From Piezodorus guildinii (taxonomy: Eukaryota > Arthropoda > Insecta > Hemiptera > Pentatomidae): DNA of 64,000 nt. The stretch lies in assembly GCA_023052935.1 (NCBI GenBank), contig CM041295.1, positions 19,096,880 to 19,160,879 of the forward strand. The letters run 5' to 3'. The position numbers and the translations under genes were made by a program. This document shows positions 41,466 through 53,205 of this stretch, piece after piece. The notes under the pieces were generated by a model. It searched no databases. It worked only from the letters and a program-made list of their open reading frames with translations, and had not been told where the DNA came from. Positions within the stretch are counted from its first letter, which is position 1, and the number at the start of each line of letters is the position of its first letter.

Positions 41466-41644
41466 AGTTAAGGACTGATAAGGTAGACTATCAGCCTTAA
41501 TTCCAAACCACCTCTTGTAAACAATAGAAATGTATATATAGAGGATTAGAAGACCAAATAAAGTCAGTGTTTGAATAGCCATCAAGCGTGTTGTTTATGC
41601 CCCTTTCTTTATTTTTTTTAATTCATATTTCGGACAACGCATAA
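41466..41644 (+). repeat. 3' LTR
   Basis: I read it as identical to the 5' LTR (179 bp). Confidence 0.9.
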
Positions 41645-41645
41645 T

Positions 41646-41687
<42 letters not shown>

Positions 41688-41715
41688 TATTATATATATA
41701 TATATATGTATTTAT
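41645..41715. repeat. AT microsatellite at the LTR element insertion site
   Basis: Continues the AT tract of 36241-36295 on the other side of the element. Confidence 0.85.
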
Positions 41716-41867
41716 TTATTTATATCTATGAGGGACTGAAATTCCGTATAGATGAGGATCGGATTAGGAAAGATCGATCATATGTTAGGGTTCGACAGGG
41801 CTCAATAAATCAATTATGAATACTGTTACACTGTTAAGTTAACTCTAATAGAATAAGAAAACTAACA

Positions 41868-42285
41868 AATATTTCAGATGCTATTGCTCATAAAATGAAG
41901 TGGATATGGGCAGGACATCTCATGCGGAAAAAAGAAGATAGCTGGGCAAAGCGAGCTGCCGAATGGATCCCTATAGAGAAGAAAAGATGGAGAGGCCGAC
42001 AACGCAAAAACTGGGCCGACGAATTGAGGAAAAGCGATGGTTCTCTATGGATGAGATATGCACAAGACAGGAAGTTGTGGAAAACTAAGTTCTTACTAAC
42101 TAGCAACTCAAGTTCTAGGTTCGGCTAGTCTCCGCCCAAAAGACTCTAATCTCCTATTCTTTGGGAAGGTCTATATGTAAATATATCTCATGTAAATATT
42201 AATTTATTGTTTTGATTTTTCATACACAATGGAGAGAAATTAATTTTGTATTTACACATAAATAAAGACTATTATTATTATTACT
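41868..42285 (+). mobile_element. RTE-like LINE 3' fragment (second family)
   Basis: Open frame 41895-42128: KMKWIWAGHLMRKKEDSWAK, KKRWRGRQRKNWADELRK, then W...AQDRKLW. This is the C-terminal layout of RTE-like RTs (WAGH, RGRQ..W.DE, DR..W). It ends with AATAAAGAC and an ATT repeat (42270-42285) as a tail. Confidence 0.7.
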
Positions 42286-42929
42286 GTTACACAACAGATT
42301 GATCGACAATCGATTTGAAAGATTTCCGTCTGAATTTTTCCTACAAATATTAACAGTGATTCGCCTCATTCTAAAAGCTACAAGGCACGTTAAATTTAAA
42401 AATGTCATATAGCAGGAAGATTCAAGCTTACAATGTTAAATTTAAAATTCGCTGGAGTTAAGAAGTGGCGGGGAAATAGAAAGATGGAATACTCGTGAGA
42501 AATTTTAGCAGTTTCTACGCGTAGCTCCTTAGGATTCGAGAGATGAAAGGGCAGCGCCTTATTACGAGTGGCCTAAGTCCATCCATCTCCTCCTCAACTT
42601 GTCTCTTTCCAATTCTTAACCAAGAATCTCTTCCTAATTCAAAGGGAAGCGAGTTATTAAGCAAAAGTGGATACGTGTACTTTCGGCTTGTGTATTTTAT
42701 GTATATTTCCAATATTTATATTGTTCTACAATTGTTACTTTATTCTATTTACTAATTGTGTTAGCAAACAGAAAAAAATAGCAAGTCAGCATCATATAGC
42801 ATGTCGTCAGCCACACATCTAGGCGTAATAACTTCGTTGTTCGGCTGCTGGGCGTGAAGCAGTACGAACCTGAATTAAGTATTGAACCCAATACATGGGT
42901 TTTATAGCTACAGTATTTTTTTTACCTCT
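42286..42929. other. AT-rich DNA, no gene seen
   Basis: Only overlapping antisense frames of 60-70 codons, without features. Confidence 0.4.
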
Positions 42930-43450
42930 ACTTACCTATATATGTAATATATAGTAAGGAAAAGTATTCTGAGAATTTTGGAATTCACATTTCCAACGGA
43001 AATACACGTTCCGGCAAAAAGTTCTGTGTATGTGGTAAGTGCAGCACAAAAACAAAAAGGTGTACAAAACTGAAATTTTATATTTAAAACAAATATATGC
43101 CCCAGATTTTATCGTAACTTTTTCATCAAAATCGGCGAACCAGAAGAGCCACTTTACATCATGCATTTTGCACTTTTTTACTATTTTCTAAAAAACTGTT
43201 TAACGAAATTTAGATGTAAAATTTGAAACGTTTTAATATAGTATTAGTTTTATACTTATTGAAGTAGTCTGAAAGGACTTAAATGGCGTATTTTGGTATT
43301 TTCTTTCTCTAATATACCTTTTATTCTGTACGTTCTAAAGCATTAAATATATCTAATTATTTGCATTGATCAAGAATGGCTTATTAGGTTTATTTAATAG
43401 TCCTTAAATTGAGCCAAGGTAAGTGAAAGTGTGTTTCTCGCACCAGGTTT
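42930..43450 (+). repeat. Dispersed repeat R1, copy e
   Basis: Starts CTACTTACCTATATATG, holds the R1 blocks (GGAAATACACGTT, TGCATTTTGCAC) and ends AAGGTAAGTGAAAGTGTG then CTCGCACCA. It is shortened internally to about 520 bp. Confidence 0.6.
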
Positions 43451-43985
43451 CTTCGCACTTCTTCTTCAAACTGTATCTTAATCTATCTTGGTCGCATCAT
43501 CAATTCGAATTAGAGAGTTAAAGTCGATCATAATGAGACAACTCGGTTAGAGAGTTTAAAGTCGATACATAATGAGACAACTCGGTTCTCAACAAATCGA
43601 CGTTTGGCTATCAGTGATCCTGGAAGGGAGAAGCATCGTGTTGGAGTAAACTGTTCCGTCGTTAGGGCCTAGGATAGGGAAAGGGCCCAGGCGCTGATAA
43701 AGGTAACGATCGGAATCCCTCGCGATCTTTATCGCGTCCCATTCACTCATTCATTCCCCCCTCAATCTCCTTAATGAATGCGAGAGGTTCATTCATCACC
43801 CTTGCCGTAGCACAATGGGACAAAGTCGACAAAATTAGCAGGACATAACCATTACGATCTCTTCCTAAATGAAAAAAAATAGCTTTAAGGTGTTATTTAC
43901 TTTCACTTGCCTATATATCTAATCTCGTGTCATAAGAATCGTTCCTAAAATATAATATAGGTGATTCGGGTGTCGAGTATCGAGA
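43451..43985. other. Unassigned DNA with a short tandem duplication
   Basis: 43511-43598 holds two copies of a unit of about 45 bp (AGAGAGTT(T)AAAGTCGAT, then AATGAGACAACTCGGTT). The rest, including a GC-richer patch 43640-43830, is not recognised. Confidence 0.4.
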
Positions 43986-43987
43986 CG

Positions 43988-44291
43988 AGATAGGAAAACA
44001 AACAAGTGGCTAAGATCAAGGACCGATCTCCTAGATATTATGGAAAAAGTCCATCTAAGGAAGTGGACCTGGACCGGACATGTTATCCGGAAAAACATTA
44101 CAACATGGAACAGGCAGCTTATGGAGTGGTACCCAAGGGAGTTAACAAGGAAGCGTGGACGTCCACCGACAGACTGGGACCAGGAGATGAAGAAGAGCTG
44201 CGGAGGTGCAACCTGGAAGAGAGTGGCACTGGATAGGAAAGAATGGAAAAGGATGGGGCAGGCTCATTACTTAGTGTGCTTGCAAGAATAA
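43988..44291 (+). mobile_element. RTE-like LINE 3' fragment (third family)
   Basis: Open frame 44040-44291 with lead-in from 43988: DLLDIMEKVHLRKWTWTGHV, KRGRPPTDWDQEMKK and TWKRVALDRKEWKRM. Typical RTE-like RT C-terminus. No clear tail is seen after the stop. Confidence 0.7.
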
Positions 44292-44611
44292 GCCTATTAA
44301 AACGTTCAAACAAACGAAATAAAAAATAAAAAAAACCTCAACTTAAGGTTGATTTTGTACACATTTATTTGAATTGAACAAAAGAGGAAGTTTTGTATAT
44401 ATATTTTTTGTTATATTTTATGTACAAATAATGGTTATTATTATTGAGGTGTCTCTATAAAGATTTCTGGTTGTTTTGATCGCCATATAAAAATACATAT
44501 AAAACCAAATGTTTAGCCTATTTCTCCCACTCTCCCATTTTTTTTCGCGACTTTAGTATACTTGTATCAAAAAAATACAAATAATTAAAATATCATTCGT
44601 ATCACAAAAAT
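44292..44611. other. AT-rich DNA, no gene seen
   Basis: Nothing recognisable. Confidence 0.4.
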
Positions 44612-44690
44612 CTGGTGCACGCACGACTTTCACTTACCTCGGATCCTAAAATCACTTTAAAATCTATTAAAAAAAACTACTAATAGTTGA
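44612..44690 (-). repeat. R1 3' end (truncated, inverted)
   Basis: Starts TGGTGCACGCACGACTTTCA then CTTACCTC, the reverse complement of the R1 3' end. Confidence 0.5.
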
Positions 44691-44889
44691 AACAAATTTA
44701 TTCAGTGAATAAATTTTTAGAAACATATGATTTAAATTAAATGATATAACAATATAAAATTGATCCGCATAATAATCAGTAATAAGTTTATGAGCTATTC
44801 AACACTTATTTTTTTCTAAAATATTCTGCTTACCAACTGGATATCATCATCTATGATACTGTTCTTATGTACAAAAAACCAAGAATTAC

Positions 44890-45010
44890 ATTTAAAACAT
44901 ATTAATTGATATTTACAACTATATTATTATATACATGAAATAAATGTGATGGACATAGTAAACTGACATGAAATGCATGTAGAGACGCTACCCATTGGCA
45001 GCGCTCTAAG
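44890..45010 (-). mobile_element. Family B LINE 3' UTR fragment (B7)
   Basis: The reverse complement of the B 3' UTR (CATTTCATGTCAGTTTACTA, then GTTGTAAATATCAAT). Contains the 27-nt hairpin. Confidence 0.6.
44981..45007 (-). promoter_or_regulatory. 27-nt LINE hairpin (B7)
   Basis: AGAG/CTCT outer stem, CTGCC/GGTAG inner stem (one G-U), extended by a CG/CG pair step, AATG loop. Confidence 0.7.
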
Positions 45011-45324
45011 AAAGAATTATATTTAAAAATAGTTTCGCTCTTTTCTTCTTTAGTTGGTTATCAACTTCGTACAGCTTTTATGTTGTGTTGCTACCAAATG
45101 CAAAATATTCTCTAGAAATAGTTTATATGGAAGAACAACGTTTGCCGTGTTGAAATAAATATAACAAGGAAAGGTATTGTGATTGTAAAAAGTTCGAATT
45201 CCAATTTTCAACGGAAATAAATGTTTTAGCGTACCGTGAAACCAAGTCGTGCGAAAAGGTCTGTGTATGCTAAGTCGAGGTCGAAAACGAATCTTGTAAA
45301 ACTTAAATTTCATATTTATGACAG

Positions 45325-45878
45325 CGCCTTACTTGGAATCCTCACACTAGACTGAAACGACAAGAAACTGCCTGCAGCTACCGCTTACTACACACTTACT
45401 AGACAAACGATCAAAACTCTCTATTTACTACAAAAGACTCATTTACATCACGATTATCCGACCTATTTGGACCTATGGCATTGAGCTATGGGGGTCCACT
45501 AAACTATCAAACTCCTCCCGCATCCAATCCTTCCGATCCAAAATCCTCAATGCTCCTTACTTTGTAACTAATAAACTTACCCTTAGAGACCTATATATCC
45601 CACTGGTTGCAGACTTGGCCCGCGACAGATACACCTCCTTTAATTCCAAACTACCTGCCCACTCAAACCCGCTTTTCCGTAACCACTCTACATCTATTCC
45701 CGGTAATCCTCCGAGGCGCCTGAAAAGACGGTGCTCATAAAATCAACTTTGAAGTACTACCACTGGGTAGATTCTTTACATGTCTATTCATGCACGCTAT
45801 TGTAGTTCAGCCATTTTACTTATTGTATTTGTATATACAGTTGTAAAAAACAATAAAATATAATATAAAAAAAAAATG
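45325..45878 (+). mobile_element. Family B LINE, 5' truncated (B5), in R1f
   Basis: TSD tatgacag at 45317-45324 and 45879-45886. Decayed RT C-terminus (RPIWTYGIELWGSTK, NAPYFVTNKLTLRDL, PGNPPRRLKRR), then the 27-nt hairpin at 45751-45777 and AATAAAATAT with an A tail. Confidence 0.8.
45751..45777 (+). promoter_or_regulatory. 27-nt LINE hairpin (B5)
   Basis: GAAG/CTTT outer stem (one G-U), CTACC/GGTAG inner stem, ACTG loop. Confidence 0.72.
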
Positions 45879-46060
45879 TATGACAGTTGTATGCCCGATA
45901 TGTTACAGCAACTTTTTTAGTAATATCAGCGAAACAGATGAGCAGCTTTATACCATGCGTGTGGCTATAAATAAAGGTTATAAAATGACTAACGATTTTG
46001 ATTAAACTCCATATACCGGAGTAAAATTCGATAGGCTTTAATATGATGTTTCTTTCTGAT

Positions 46061-46781
46061 TGAAATTGATTAAGTATAAATTAAAAATCACAATAAATTA
46101 CTGATTTTCGTTGAATGGTTGTTTTTACTTTTAATGATACAAAACATCACTGTCATAGCCAGATATATTCATTTTACAAAATTAATTTAAAATAAATAAT
46201 ATTGGCTAATAATAATTAAAAATAATCAATGCTGAAAAAAATATTAGTTAAAGTGAATAATATATTAAGGTAATTTTGAATCAATAAATATAAATAAAAT
46301 AATAAATATATAAAAAAAATAAATAAATAATAAAGAGACCAATTAGGTGAAAAGAATATATATTTTAAAAATTATTGATTATTTGTAATTTATTTCCAAT
46401 GATAAATAATGAATAACATATCAAAATCAAAACTAGATGAGAAAGTTACCTATATAATTATTTATGACTCGAAAAATAATACTGAATAAATTATTCGATT
46501 AGATATTTATTCAGTAATGTTGAGCTTATCCCGTCTCCCCAGGTAGATCACCCTGAATCGCTGATTAGGATAAATTTTACATCACTGAGCTATCAATCCT
46601 TTGCAATTCTTCATATTAAAATCTTCTTTATGTTCCGTACCATCATCACTCTCATCAACATTCAAAAAAATTTAAATATATTTGTATGAATTTCAAATAT
46701 ACTCGTTTTATATCTGAAAGAATTTTTATATTTTTAATATATAAAAGACTCCGTATTTCCGTTTCTAGCTTTATACAAATA
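46061..46781. other. AT-rich DNA, no gene seen
   Basis: Very AT-rich (AATAAATA-type runs). Nothing recognisable. Confidence 0.4.
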
Positions 46782-47652
46782 TTGTTTTTTTTTTCCACAT
46801 AAAATGTCCGTTTTTATAGTTTCTGAAATACATAAAGGATTTTGCAGGTCTCAGTTGTTTTCTTCCGAATGTTTACATATTTAAAGTAAACAGTTACTAA
46901 TATTCTACCTTTGTATTATAAACATTAGCTTTCCGATCAATTACCATCTTTTTAGTATACCTCCAAATGTGAACATGGAAACACGCGATTTTCGAGTAAT
47001 ATTTTTGTACGAGTTTAAACTCGGCCATTCAGCAGCTGAGGTCGCTAGAAATATTTGCAAGGCGTTTGGGGAAGGGAGTGGTAATGAACGGACCATTCGC
47101 CGTTGGTTTGCTATGTTTTCAGCTGGGGATACCGACTTGGAAAACTTACTCCGAGGAAGACCTCCGTCCGTAAATGACAACGATGTCCTCAAAGATACAG
47201 TAGAAGGAAACCCCTACCAAACAGTTAAAGGACTCTCAGCACAACTAAATGCAAGTGCATTTACCGTTTCCAGACATTTAAAGTGTATTGGGAAAGTAAA
47301 AAAGCTCGATACATAGGTACCTCATGATCTTACTAAGCGGCAGCAAGACCTCATGTTTCTAAACTTTTTTTTGCACGGTATAAAAATTGAAAGAACTGGG
47401 CTACGAAGTTCTTCCGCACCCAGCATTTTCTCCCGACTTGTCTCCAACAGATTACCACCTGTTCAGGAATGTAGACAACTTCGTCAAAGGAAAACTTTTT
47501 GAAAATGATGATAAAAAAAGTTGGTTTCACGTTCTGAAAAATGTGTAGAAAAAGAAGGTAAATACTTCGAATAAAATTATCTTGTTTTCATATCGTATTT
47601 TTAATAAAACTCCTTTATCTTGAAAACGGACATTTCATGTGACATAACCCAA
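46782..47652 (+). mobile_element. Mariner element, internally deleted (copy 2)
   Basis: TA flanks at 46780-46781 and 47653-47654. The right end TTTCATGTGACATAACCCAA is intact; the left end is eroded by a T run but keeps AAAATGTCCG. Transposase N-terminus 46969-47316: RDFRVIFLYEFKLGHSAAEV, NERTIRRWFAMFSAGDT, RGRPPSV, then LSAQLNASAFTVSRHLK. The C-terminal LSPTDYHLFRNVDNFVKGKL follows in another frame (about 47440-47505). The central catalytic region is lost, as in copy 1, but copy 2 keeps more of the helix-turn-helix side. Non-autonomous. Confidence 0.9.
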
Positions 47653-48252
<600 letters not shown>

Positions 48253-48265
48253 AATATTTTATAAG

Positions 48266-48720
48266 GTTTGTGGCTATTGCGCCCTAGTTCGGCCTCCACT
48301 GAGTCACACCAGTGACGCGGCTGAGAGCGAGGTGCTAAGATCTCCTGGATTCCGCTTTTTCCTCCACAAGTGGAGAGAAAAGCCCAGTCTGGGGTCCCTA
48401 TAGCGGTTGTATTTATTGTATATAGTTATGTTTGTTTGTATGATGTTTATTTATTTGCCAAATTTTTATTTATCTCATTTATAGGTTGATGTTTTGATTT
48501 GTTTTATTTTTACTTTTATTCTTATTTAATTCTATATATATCATTTATTTGTATTTATCTCAATTATAGATTGTTGTTTGTTTTTTATTTTGTATATAGA
48601 TTATATTTTATTTAGTTCGACTTTATCATTGTATACTGTATATATTGTGTGAATGAGATCTTATATCACTATTACTAATTTTCATATGGAAACAAATTGT
48701 AATATATCTCAATAAAAAAA
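48266..48720 (+). mobile_element. Solo Jockey-type LINE 3' UTR (long type)
   Basis: A 455-bp 5'-truncated insertion with a 13-bp TSD (aatattttataag at 48253-48265 and 48721-48733). It matches 11650-12132, including the second hairpin at 48355-48382, and ends in AATAAAAAAA. It starts after the 27-nt hairpin, so that hairpin is absent. Confidence 0.9.
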
Positions 48721-48733
48721 AATATTTTATAAG

Positions 48734-48857
48734 ATATTATTGGAATAGATCTATGGGGGTCTTCTAAACCATCGAATTCCTTTCGCACTCAATCTAAAAT
48801 CCGTCGTAAAATCCTCAATGCTCCATATTTTGTTACAATATTTTTAGAGTGCTGCCA
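48734..48857 (+). mobile_element. Family B LINE fragment B6, left part
   Basis: Decayed RT C-terminus (LWGSSKPSNS-like, then KILNAPYFVT-like). It is cut inside the 27-nt hairpin by E3 and resumes at 53463. Confidence 0.7.
48846..48857. repeat. Left TSD of Jockey element E3
   Basis: agagtgctgcca, repeated at 53463-53474. Confidence 0.9.
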
Positions 48858-49200
48858 GAACAGCTGATGCGCTCGATGATAACAGTCTACGTTACTTCGT
48901 CTCTCAGATTTTTGCTCTTTTCAGTAGGAATTCGCTTGAGTTCAGTCTGGAAAACATCACTAGACTTCAAGAAAACCACAGCAGTGAATATTGGAGAAAT
49001 ATCGGTAAGCAAAGTTATAATTTACTTTGTAGAATCGCGAAAAGTGAAAGGAGGGTCACTGATCAGCTGATCGCCGCTAGCTCGGCAAGCTCGGGCTTGC
49101 TTTTCTTTAAGTTATCTTTCTTTTATTATATTTCCTTCTCATTCTCATCTCATTATTTATTTATTATTGGTCCTTTTTTTTTTTTTTTTTTTTTTAATCA
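48858..49200 (+). promoter_or_regulatory. E3 5' untranslated region with presumed internal promoter
   Basis: Starts GAACAGCTGATGCGC. Blocks GAAAACATCACTAGACT and CTAGCTCGGCAAG match the E2 5' UTR. A run of about 23 T's lies just before the ORF1 ATG. Confidence 0.55.
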
Positions 49201-50510
49201 ATGAGATATTTCCATCAAGTTATGTCCTCAAAAGCTACAAGTAAAAGATCTAGATCTGCAGGTTCAAACTCGTCTCCTACAAAACAGAGACCTCGCCGTG
49301 AAAATAATAAAAAAATGATTCCACCAGCGACCGCTTCAGCTACCTCTTTAGGATCTGAACCACAGCCTAGCACATCATCACAAGGATTAACTGATGAATC
49401 GCCGTTTTTTACACCGAATCCATTTCAGATCCTCCAAAATGAAAAAGAAACCATGGAATCTTCTCCTATACCCAGGGAACCACTACCTCCACCAATATTT
49501 GTTAAAAATATTAAAAATTTTCAACTGATGTGTGTGCATTTAAACAAAGTAACTGATCCTAATAGTTATTCTTGTATAAGTAGAACCAGTGATACTAAAA
49601 TATCCCCGACTACCGCCGAAAGCTACAGAAAAATAGTGAAATATCTGACTGAGACCAAAGCTGATTTTCATACCTATCAGTTGCGCCAGGAGAGAGCTTT
49701 AAGGGTTGTAATTAGAAACCTACACCCTTCGACACCAGTTACAGCTATCAAAGAAGAACTGACGGAGATAGGCTATAAAGTGCGGCAAGTGACCAATGTC
49801 CTAAAAGATAAAATTCCACTGCCTCTATTCTTCGTGGACTTGGAACCATCAGCAGGAGTTGAAAAAATTTACGACCTCAATAGGTTGTACTATACTAGTG
49901 TAAGAGTTGAGAAACCTTACACTAAGAAAGAAATAGTTCAGTGCCATAATTGTCAGGCATATGGTCATACGAGAACTTACTGTCACCACACACCACGCTG
50001 TGTGAAATGCGGTGAGCAACATAAATCAGAAAAATGTACACGATTAAGATCAACACCCGCTGTATGTGCTCTGTGCCTAGAGGACCACCCGGCTAACTAC
50101 AAGGGATGTCAAATCTACAAGAACCTCAAAAGCAGATACCAAAAACCTCAGAATCTGGATGAAACAGCTGAACCGATCAGAAGCAGAAGACAACCTTCAA
50201 AAACAATTGATTCCAATGTAACATTTGCCCATCTACTTGGAGGGGGAACCAGAACAAAGAGGCCCTGCCGGAACAACGCATACCTCAAAATCCTGAACCC
50301 CTTCCACAACCACCTATTCCTCAAAATTTACCCAACCCTCAAAAACCTCATCCGCATCAAATTTCTCATATTCCTCCTCCATCAAATGTCACAGGCCTTA
50401 CAAGTTTGATGACATCCTTCATCACTGAAATCAAATCTCTTGTTATGCCGCTAATATCACTACTTACTAATCTCGTATCAAATTTAATCCCTTCCTTAAA
50501 AAATCCTTAA
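49201..50510 (+). pseudogene. E3 ORF1, Gag-like zinc-knuckle protein, one frameshift
   Basis: Begins MRYFHQVMSSKATSKRSRS. ESPFFTPNPFQIL, PPPIFVKNIKNFQLM and ADFHTYQLRQERALRVVIRN are followed by three complete knuckles: CHNCQAYGHTRTYC, CVKCGEQHKSEKC and CALCLEDHPANYKGC. Near 50241-50246 (GGAGGGGGAACC; E2 has one base more) the frame shifts and the open frame ends at 50409 with a false tail. In the other frame the Pro-rich region and hydrophobic end (LISLLTNLVSNLIPSL) run to TAA at 50508-50510, directly before the ORF2 ATG. The G run makes a sequencing or assembly error possible. The protein is expected to bind element RNA. Confidence 0.9.
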
Positions 50511-53195
50511 ATGACTACACCTAACTCCTTGTCCATTCTCCTTTGGAATGCGAATGGTGTTAGAAATCACACTGACGAACTTACAGCTTTATTGCAAGAC
50601 AAAAACGTTGATGTAGCACTTATTACTGAAACTAGACTAACCACTAAACAGTTCTTTAAAATACCTCAATACGTAACATACCGTACAGACCACCCAGACG
50701 GAAAAGCCCATGCCGGTACTGCTGTCATTGTGCACCAGTCCCTCTCCCACCATATACTCCCAGTTCCCTCCTATGATTTCCTACAATGCACCGCCATAGT
50801 AATCAAGACTTTTTCTTTTCCGATCACCCTCGCATCAGCGTACTGCCCTCCTAAACATTCCATCTCCAACATTCTATTCGAATCCTTCCTCAATGCCTTA
50901 GGAAACCACTTCATTCTGGGTGCAGACATGAATGCTAAGAACCAACAATGGGGTTCCAGATCCACGAATTGTCGTGGGCGGAATTTACAGTCTGCACTCA
51001 GCTCTAGACGTTTCAACCTCCTGCCTCCTGACTCCCCTACCTACTGGCCAACTGATCCAAACCGTAATCCTGACATCCTTGACTTCTTCATTCACAGCGG
51101 ATTAGGCTCCCTAAACATGTCGGTGGCTCGCCTTGATGAACTGTCTTCTGACCATAGTCCATTGCTCCTTAAAGTATCCCTAATTCCTATTCCTAAACCC
51201 ACCCCACCGTCATTTATCAGAGGACCAGTAAACTGGGACCTTTTTCGCCAAATCCTGACCAGTGATATTGACCTCAGAGTGAAACTCAAAACTCCAGATG
51301 ACCTTGACGATGCCGTAAACTCCTTCACCATCGCTATTCAACAAGCTGTTTGGACTGCCTCCTCTCCCAAGCACTCCCAGATAAGTCATAACCAAAATCA
51401 TTTACCACAACACCTCATAGACCTCATCCGCACCAAACGCCGATCCAGATCCTTATGGCAACGCACCCGTCACCCCACAGATCGCCGCTCCTATAACTTT
51501 TATTGTAGACAATTAAAGAGGGAGTTGGCGACCTTCCGTTCCCAATCCTTTAGTTCCTTCCTTTCTTCTCTTTCGGCTTGTGACAATTCCCTGTGGAATG
51601 TCACCAAGAAAATTCTAAAATCCCACCATATTTCCCATCCCCTCCGTCGTAGTAATGGTTCCTGGGCTGCGTCTGATGAAGACAAAGCCGAGGAACTTGC
51701 CAAATACGTTTCCCAAGTCTTCACACCTCATCCAGAATCCAATCCAAACCACACTTCAGTAGTGGAACAGTTCCTTCAGTCTCCAATCCCGCTTTCATTA
51801 CCTCCTAAAGCAGTTAATCCCTCTGAGGTCAAGTATCTTCTCCGAAAACTTGCACTCCGTAAATCTCCTGGATACGATCTCCTCACTCCTCAGATTCTCA
51901 GACAGCTTCCATCTAAAGCCGTTATATTTCTTACATATATTTACAACTCCATTCTACGCACTACTCATTTTCCTCTCTTATGGAAACATTCCACAATAAT
52001 TCTCTTCCTAAAACCAGGTAAACCTCCTAACACTACGACATCATATAGACCTATCAGCCTACTCCCAATCCTTTCAAAAATCTTTGAAAAAATCCTCCTC
52101 AAACGAATATTACCGTTATTAGAATCCCACACTATTCCTTCCCATCAGTTTGGATTCCGTTCCCAACATTCAACCGTTCAGCAAGGGCTCCGAGTCGTTG
52201 ACCATATTTCCTCTGCCCTTGAGAACAAGGAGTACTGCTCGGGTGCATTTCTGGACATAACGCAAGCATTTGACCGGGTGTGGCACCCGGGATTGCTCTT
52301 TAAGCTCAAAAACCATTTACCCCTATCCTTATACCTAGTCCTCCGATCCTATCTATCAAACCGCTCCTTCCGAGTTCGTTGTGGTGCAGAATATTCCAAT
52401 TATTATCCAGTCGAATCCGGTGTTCCTCAGGGTAGTGTCCTTGGTCCTATCCTCTACAATATATACACGGCTGATATTCCTCTTTGCTCTAATACCTTCC
52501 TAGCAACGTACGCTGATGACACAGCTATCCTATCCTCTCACTTAGATCCCGAAATTGCATCTACAGGCCTCCAAACACACCTTTCTCAAATTGAAGACTG
52601 GTGTAACAACTGGAGAATCAAAGTCAATCAATCCAAATGCAGACATGCCACCTTTACCCTTCGAAGACAATCCTGCCCTCCAGTTCTCTTTAACTCCGTT
52701 CCGCTTCCTTTCTCCGACACAGTCCGGTATCTTGGCTTCCTTCTGGACAAAAGACTAACTTGGAACCCGCATACTAGACTTAAACGACAAGAACTTAATC
52801 GACGATTTGGACAATTATACAGACTACTGAACAGAAATTCTAAATTATCTATCGAGAACAAACTGCTAATATACAAGACAGTACTGAAACCTATCTGGAC
52901 CTACGGACTTGAACTGTGGGGGACAGCTAAATTTTCTAACATCAAACGCATTCAATCCTTCCAATCAAAAGTCCTCCGAACAATAGTTAATGCTCCTTAT
53001 TATGTATCCAACCATACCTTACACCGCGACCTAAATATTCCATTTATTTTAGACCTTATACCATTGAAATTCTCTAAATTCCATCAGAATCTTATCCATC
53101 ACCCTAATCCCCTAGCTCAATCCTTATCCAGCTCCACACATCCTTACCATCCTCCTAGAAGGTTGAAACGTCAGTGGCCTCGAGACCTCTTGTAA
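50511..53195 (+). CDS. E3 ORF2: AP endonuclease plus reverse transcriptase, intact
   Basis: 894 residues. Endonuclease 1 to about 225: LLWNANGVR, ALITETRLT, LGADMNAKNQQW, NPDILDFFIH, LSSDHSPLL. RT about 450-740: LFLKPGKPPNTTTSYRPIS, HQFGFRSQHS, GAFLDITQAFDRVWH, GVPQGSVLGP and the catalytic TYADDTAIL near residue 668. The C-terminal conserved region is ELWGTAKFSNIKRIQSF and RRLKRQWPRDLL. No RNase H. All catalytic residues I can recognise are present, so it is the likeliest active enzyme in the window. The start is fixed by the TAA-ATG junction seen in E1, E2 and E3. Confidence 0.96.
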   Translation: MTTPNSLSILLWNANGVRNHTDELTALLQDKNVDVALITETRLTTKQFFKIPQYVTYRTDHPDGKAHAGTAVIVHQSLSHHILPVPSYDFLQCTAIVIKTFSFPITLASAYCPPKHSISNILFESFLNALGNHFILGADMNAKNQQWGSRSTNCRGRNLQSALSSRRFNLLPPDSPTYWPTDPNRNPDILDFFIHSGLGSLNMSVARLDELSSDHSPLLLKVSLIPIPKPTPPSFIRGPVNWDLFRQILTSDIDLRVKLKTPDDLDDAVNSFTIAIQQAVWTASSPKHSQISHNQNHLPQHLIDLIRTKRRSRSLWQRTRHPTDRRSYNFYCRQLKRELATFRSQSFSSFLSSLSACDNSLWNVTKKILKSHHISHPLRRSNGSWAASDEDKAEELAKYVSQVFTPHPESNPNHTSVVEQFLQSPIPLSLPPKAVNPSEVKYLLRKLALRKSPGYDLLTPQILRQLPSKAVIFLTYIYNSILRTTHFPLLWKHSTIILFLKPGKPPNTTTSYRPISLLPILSKIFEKILLKRILPLLESHTIPSHQFGFRSQHSTVQQGLRVVDHISSALENKEYCSGAFLDITQAFDRVWHPGLLFKLKNHLPLSLYLVLRSYLSNRSFRVRCGAEYSNYYPVESGVPQGSVLGPILYNIYTADIPLCSNTFLATYADDTAILSSHLDPEIASTGLQTHLSQIEDWCNNWRIKVNQSKCRHATFTLRRQSCPPVLFNSVPLPFSDTVRYLGFLLDKRLTWNPHTRLKRQELNRRFGQLYRLLNRNSKLSIENKLLIYKTVLKPIWTYGLELWGTAKFSNIKRIQSFQSKVLRTIVNAPYYVSNHTLHRDLNIPFILDLIPLKFSKFHQNLIHHPNPLAQSLSSSTHPYHPPRRLKRQWPRDLL

Positions 53196-53205
53196 AATGT
53201 ATATT

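Larger units (their letters stand above)
36296..41644 (+). mobile_element. Ty3/Gypsy LTR retrotransposon with 179-bp LTRs
   Basis: 5' LTR 36296-36474, primer-binding site 36476-36492, gag from 36609, pol (PR, RT, RNase H, INT) to about 41218, purine tract just before 41466, 3' LTR 41466-41644. The order PR-RT-RH-INT is that of Gypsy elements. No env-like frame is seen. The element is visibly GC-richer than its surroundings. It sits in an AT microsatellite, so its 4-6 bp TSD cannot be read. Several single-base deletions and one stop break gag-pol. Confidence 0.95.
45165..46060 (+). repeat. Dispersed repeat R1, copy f, carrying family B LINE B5
   Basis: R1 blocks before (GTATTGTGATTGTAAAAAG, AACGGAAATAAATG) and after (GATATGTTACAGCAAC) the insertion at 45325-45878. 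Confidence 0.55.
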
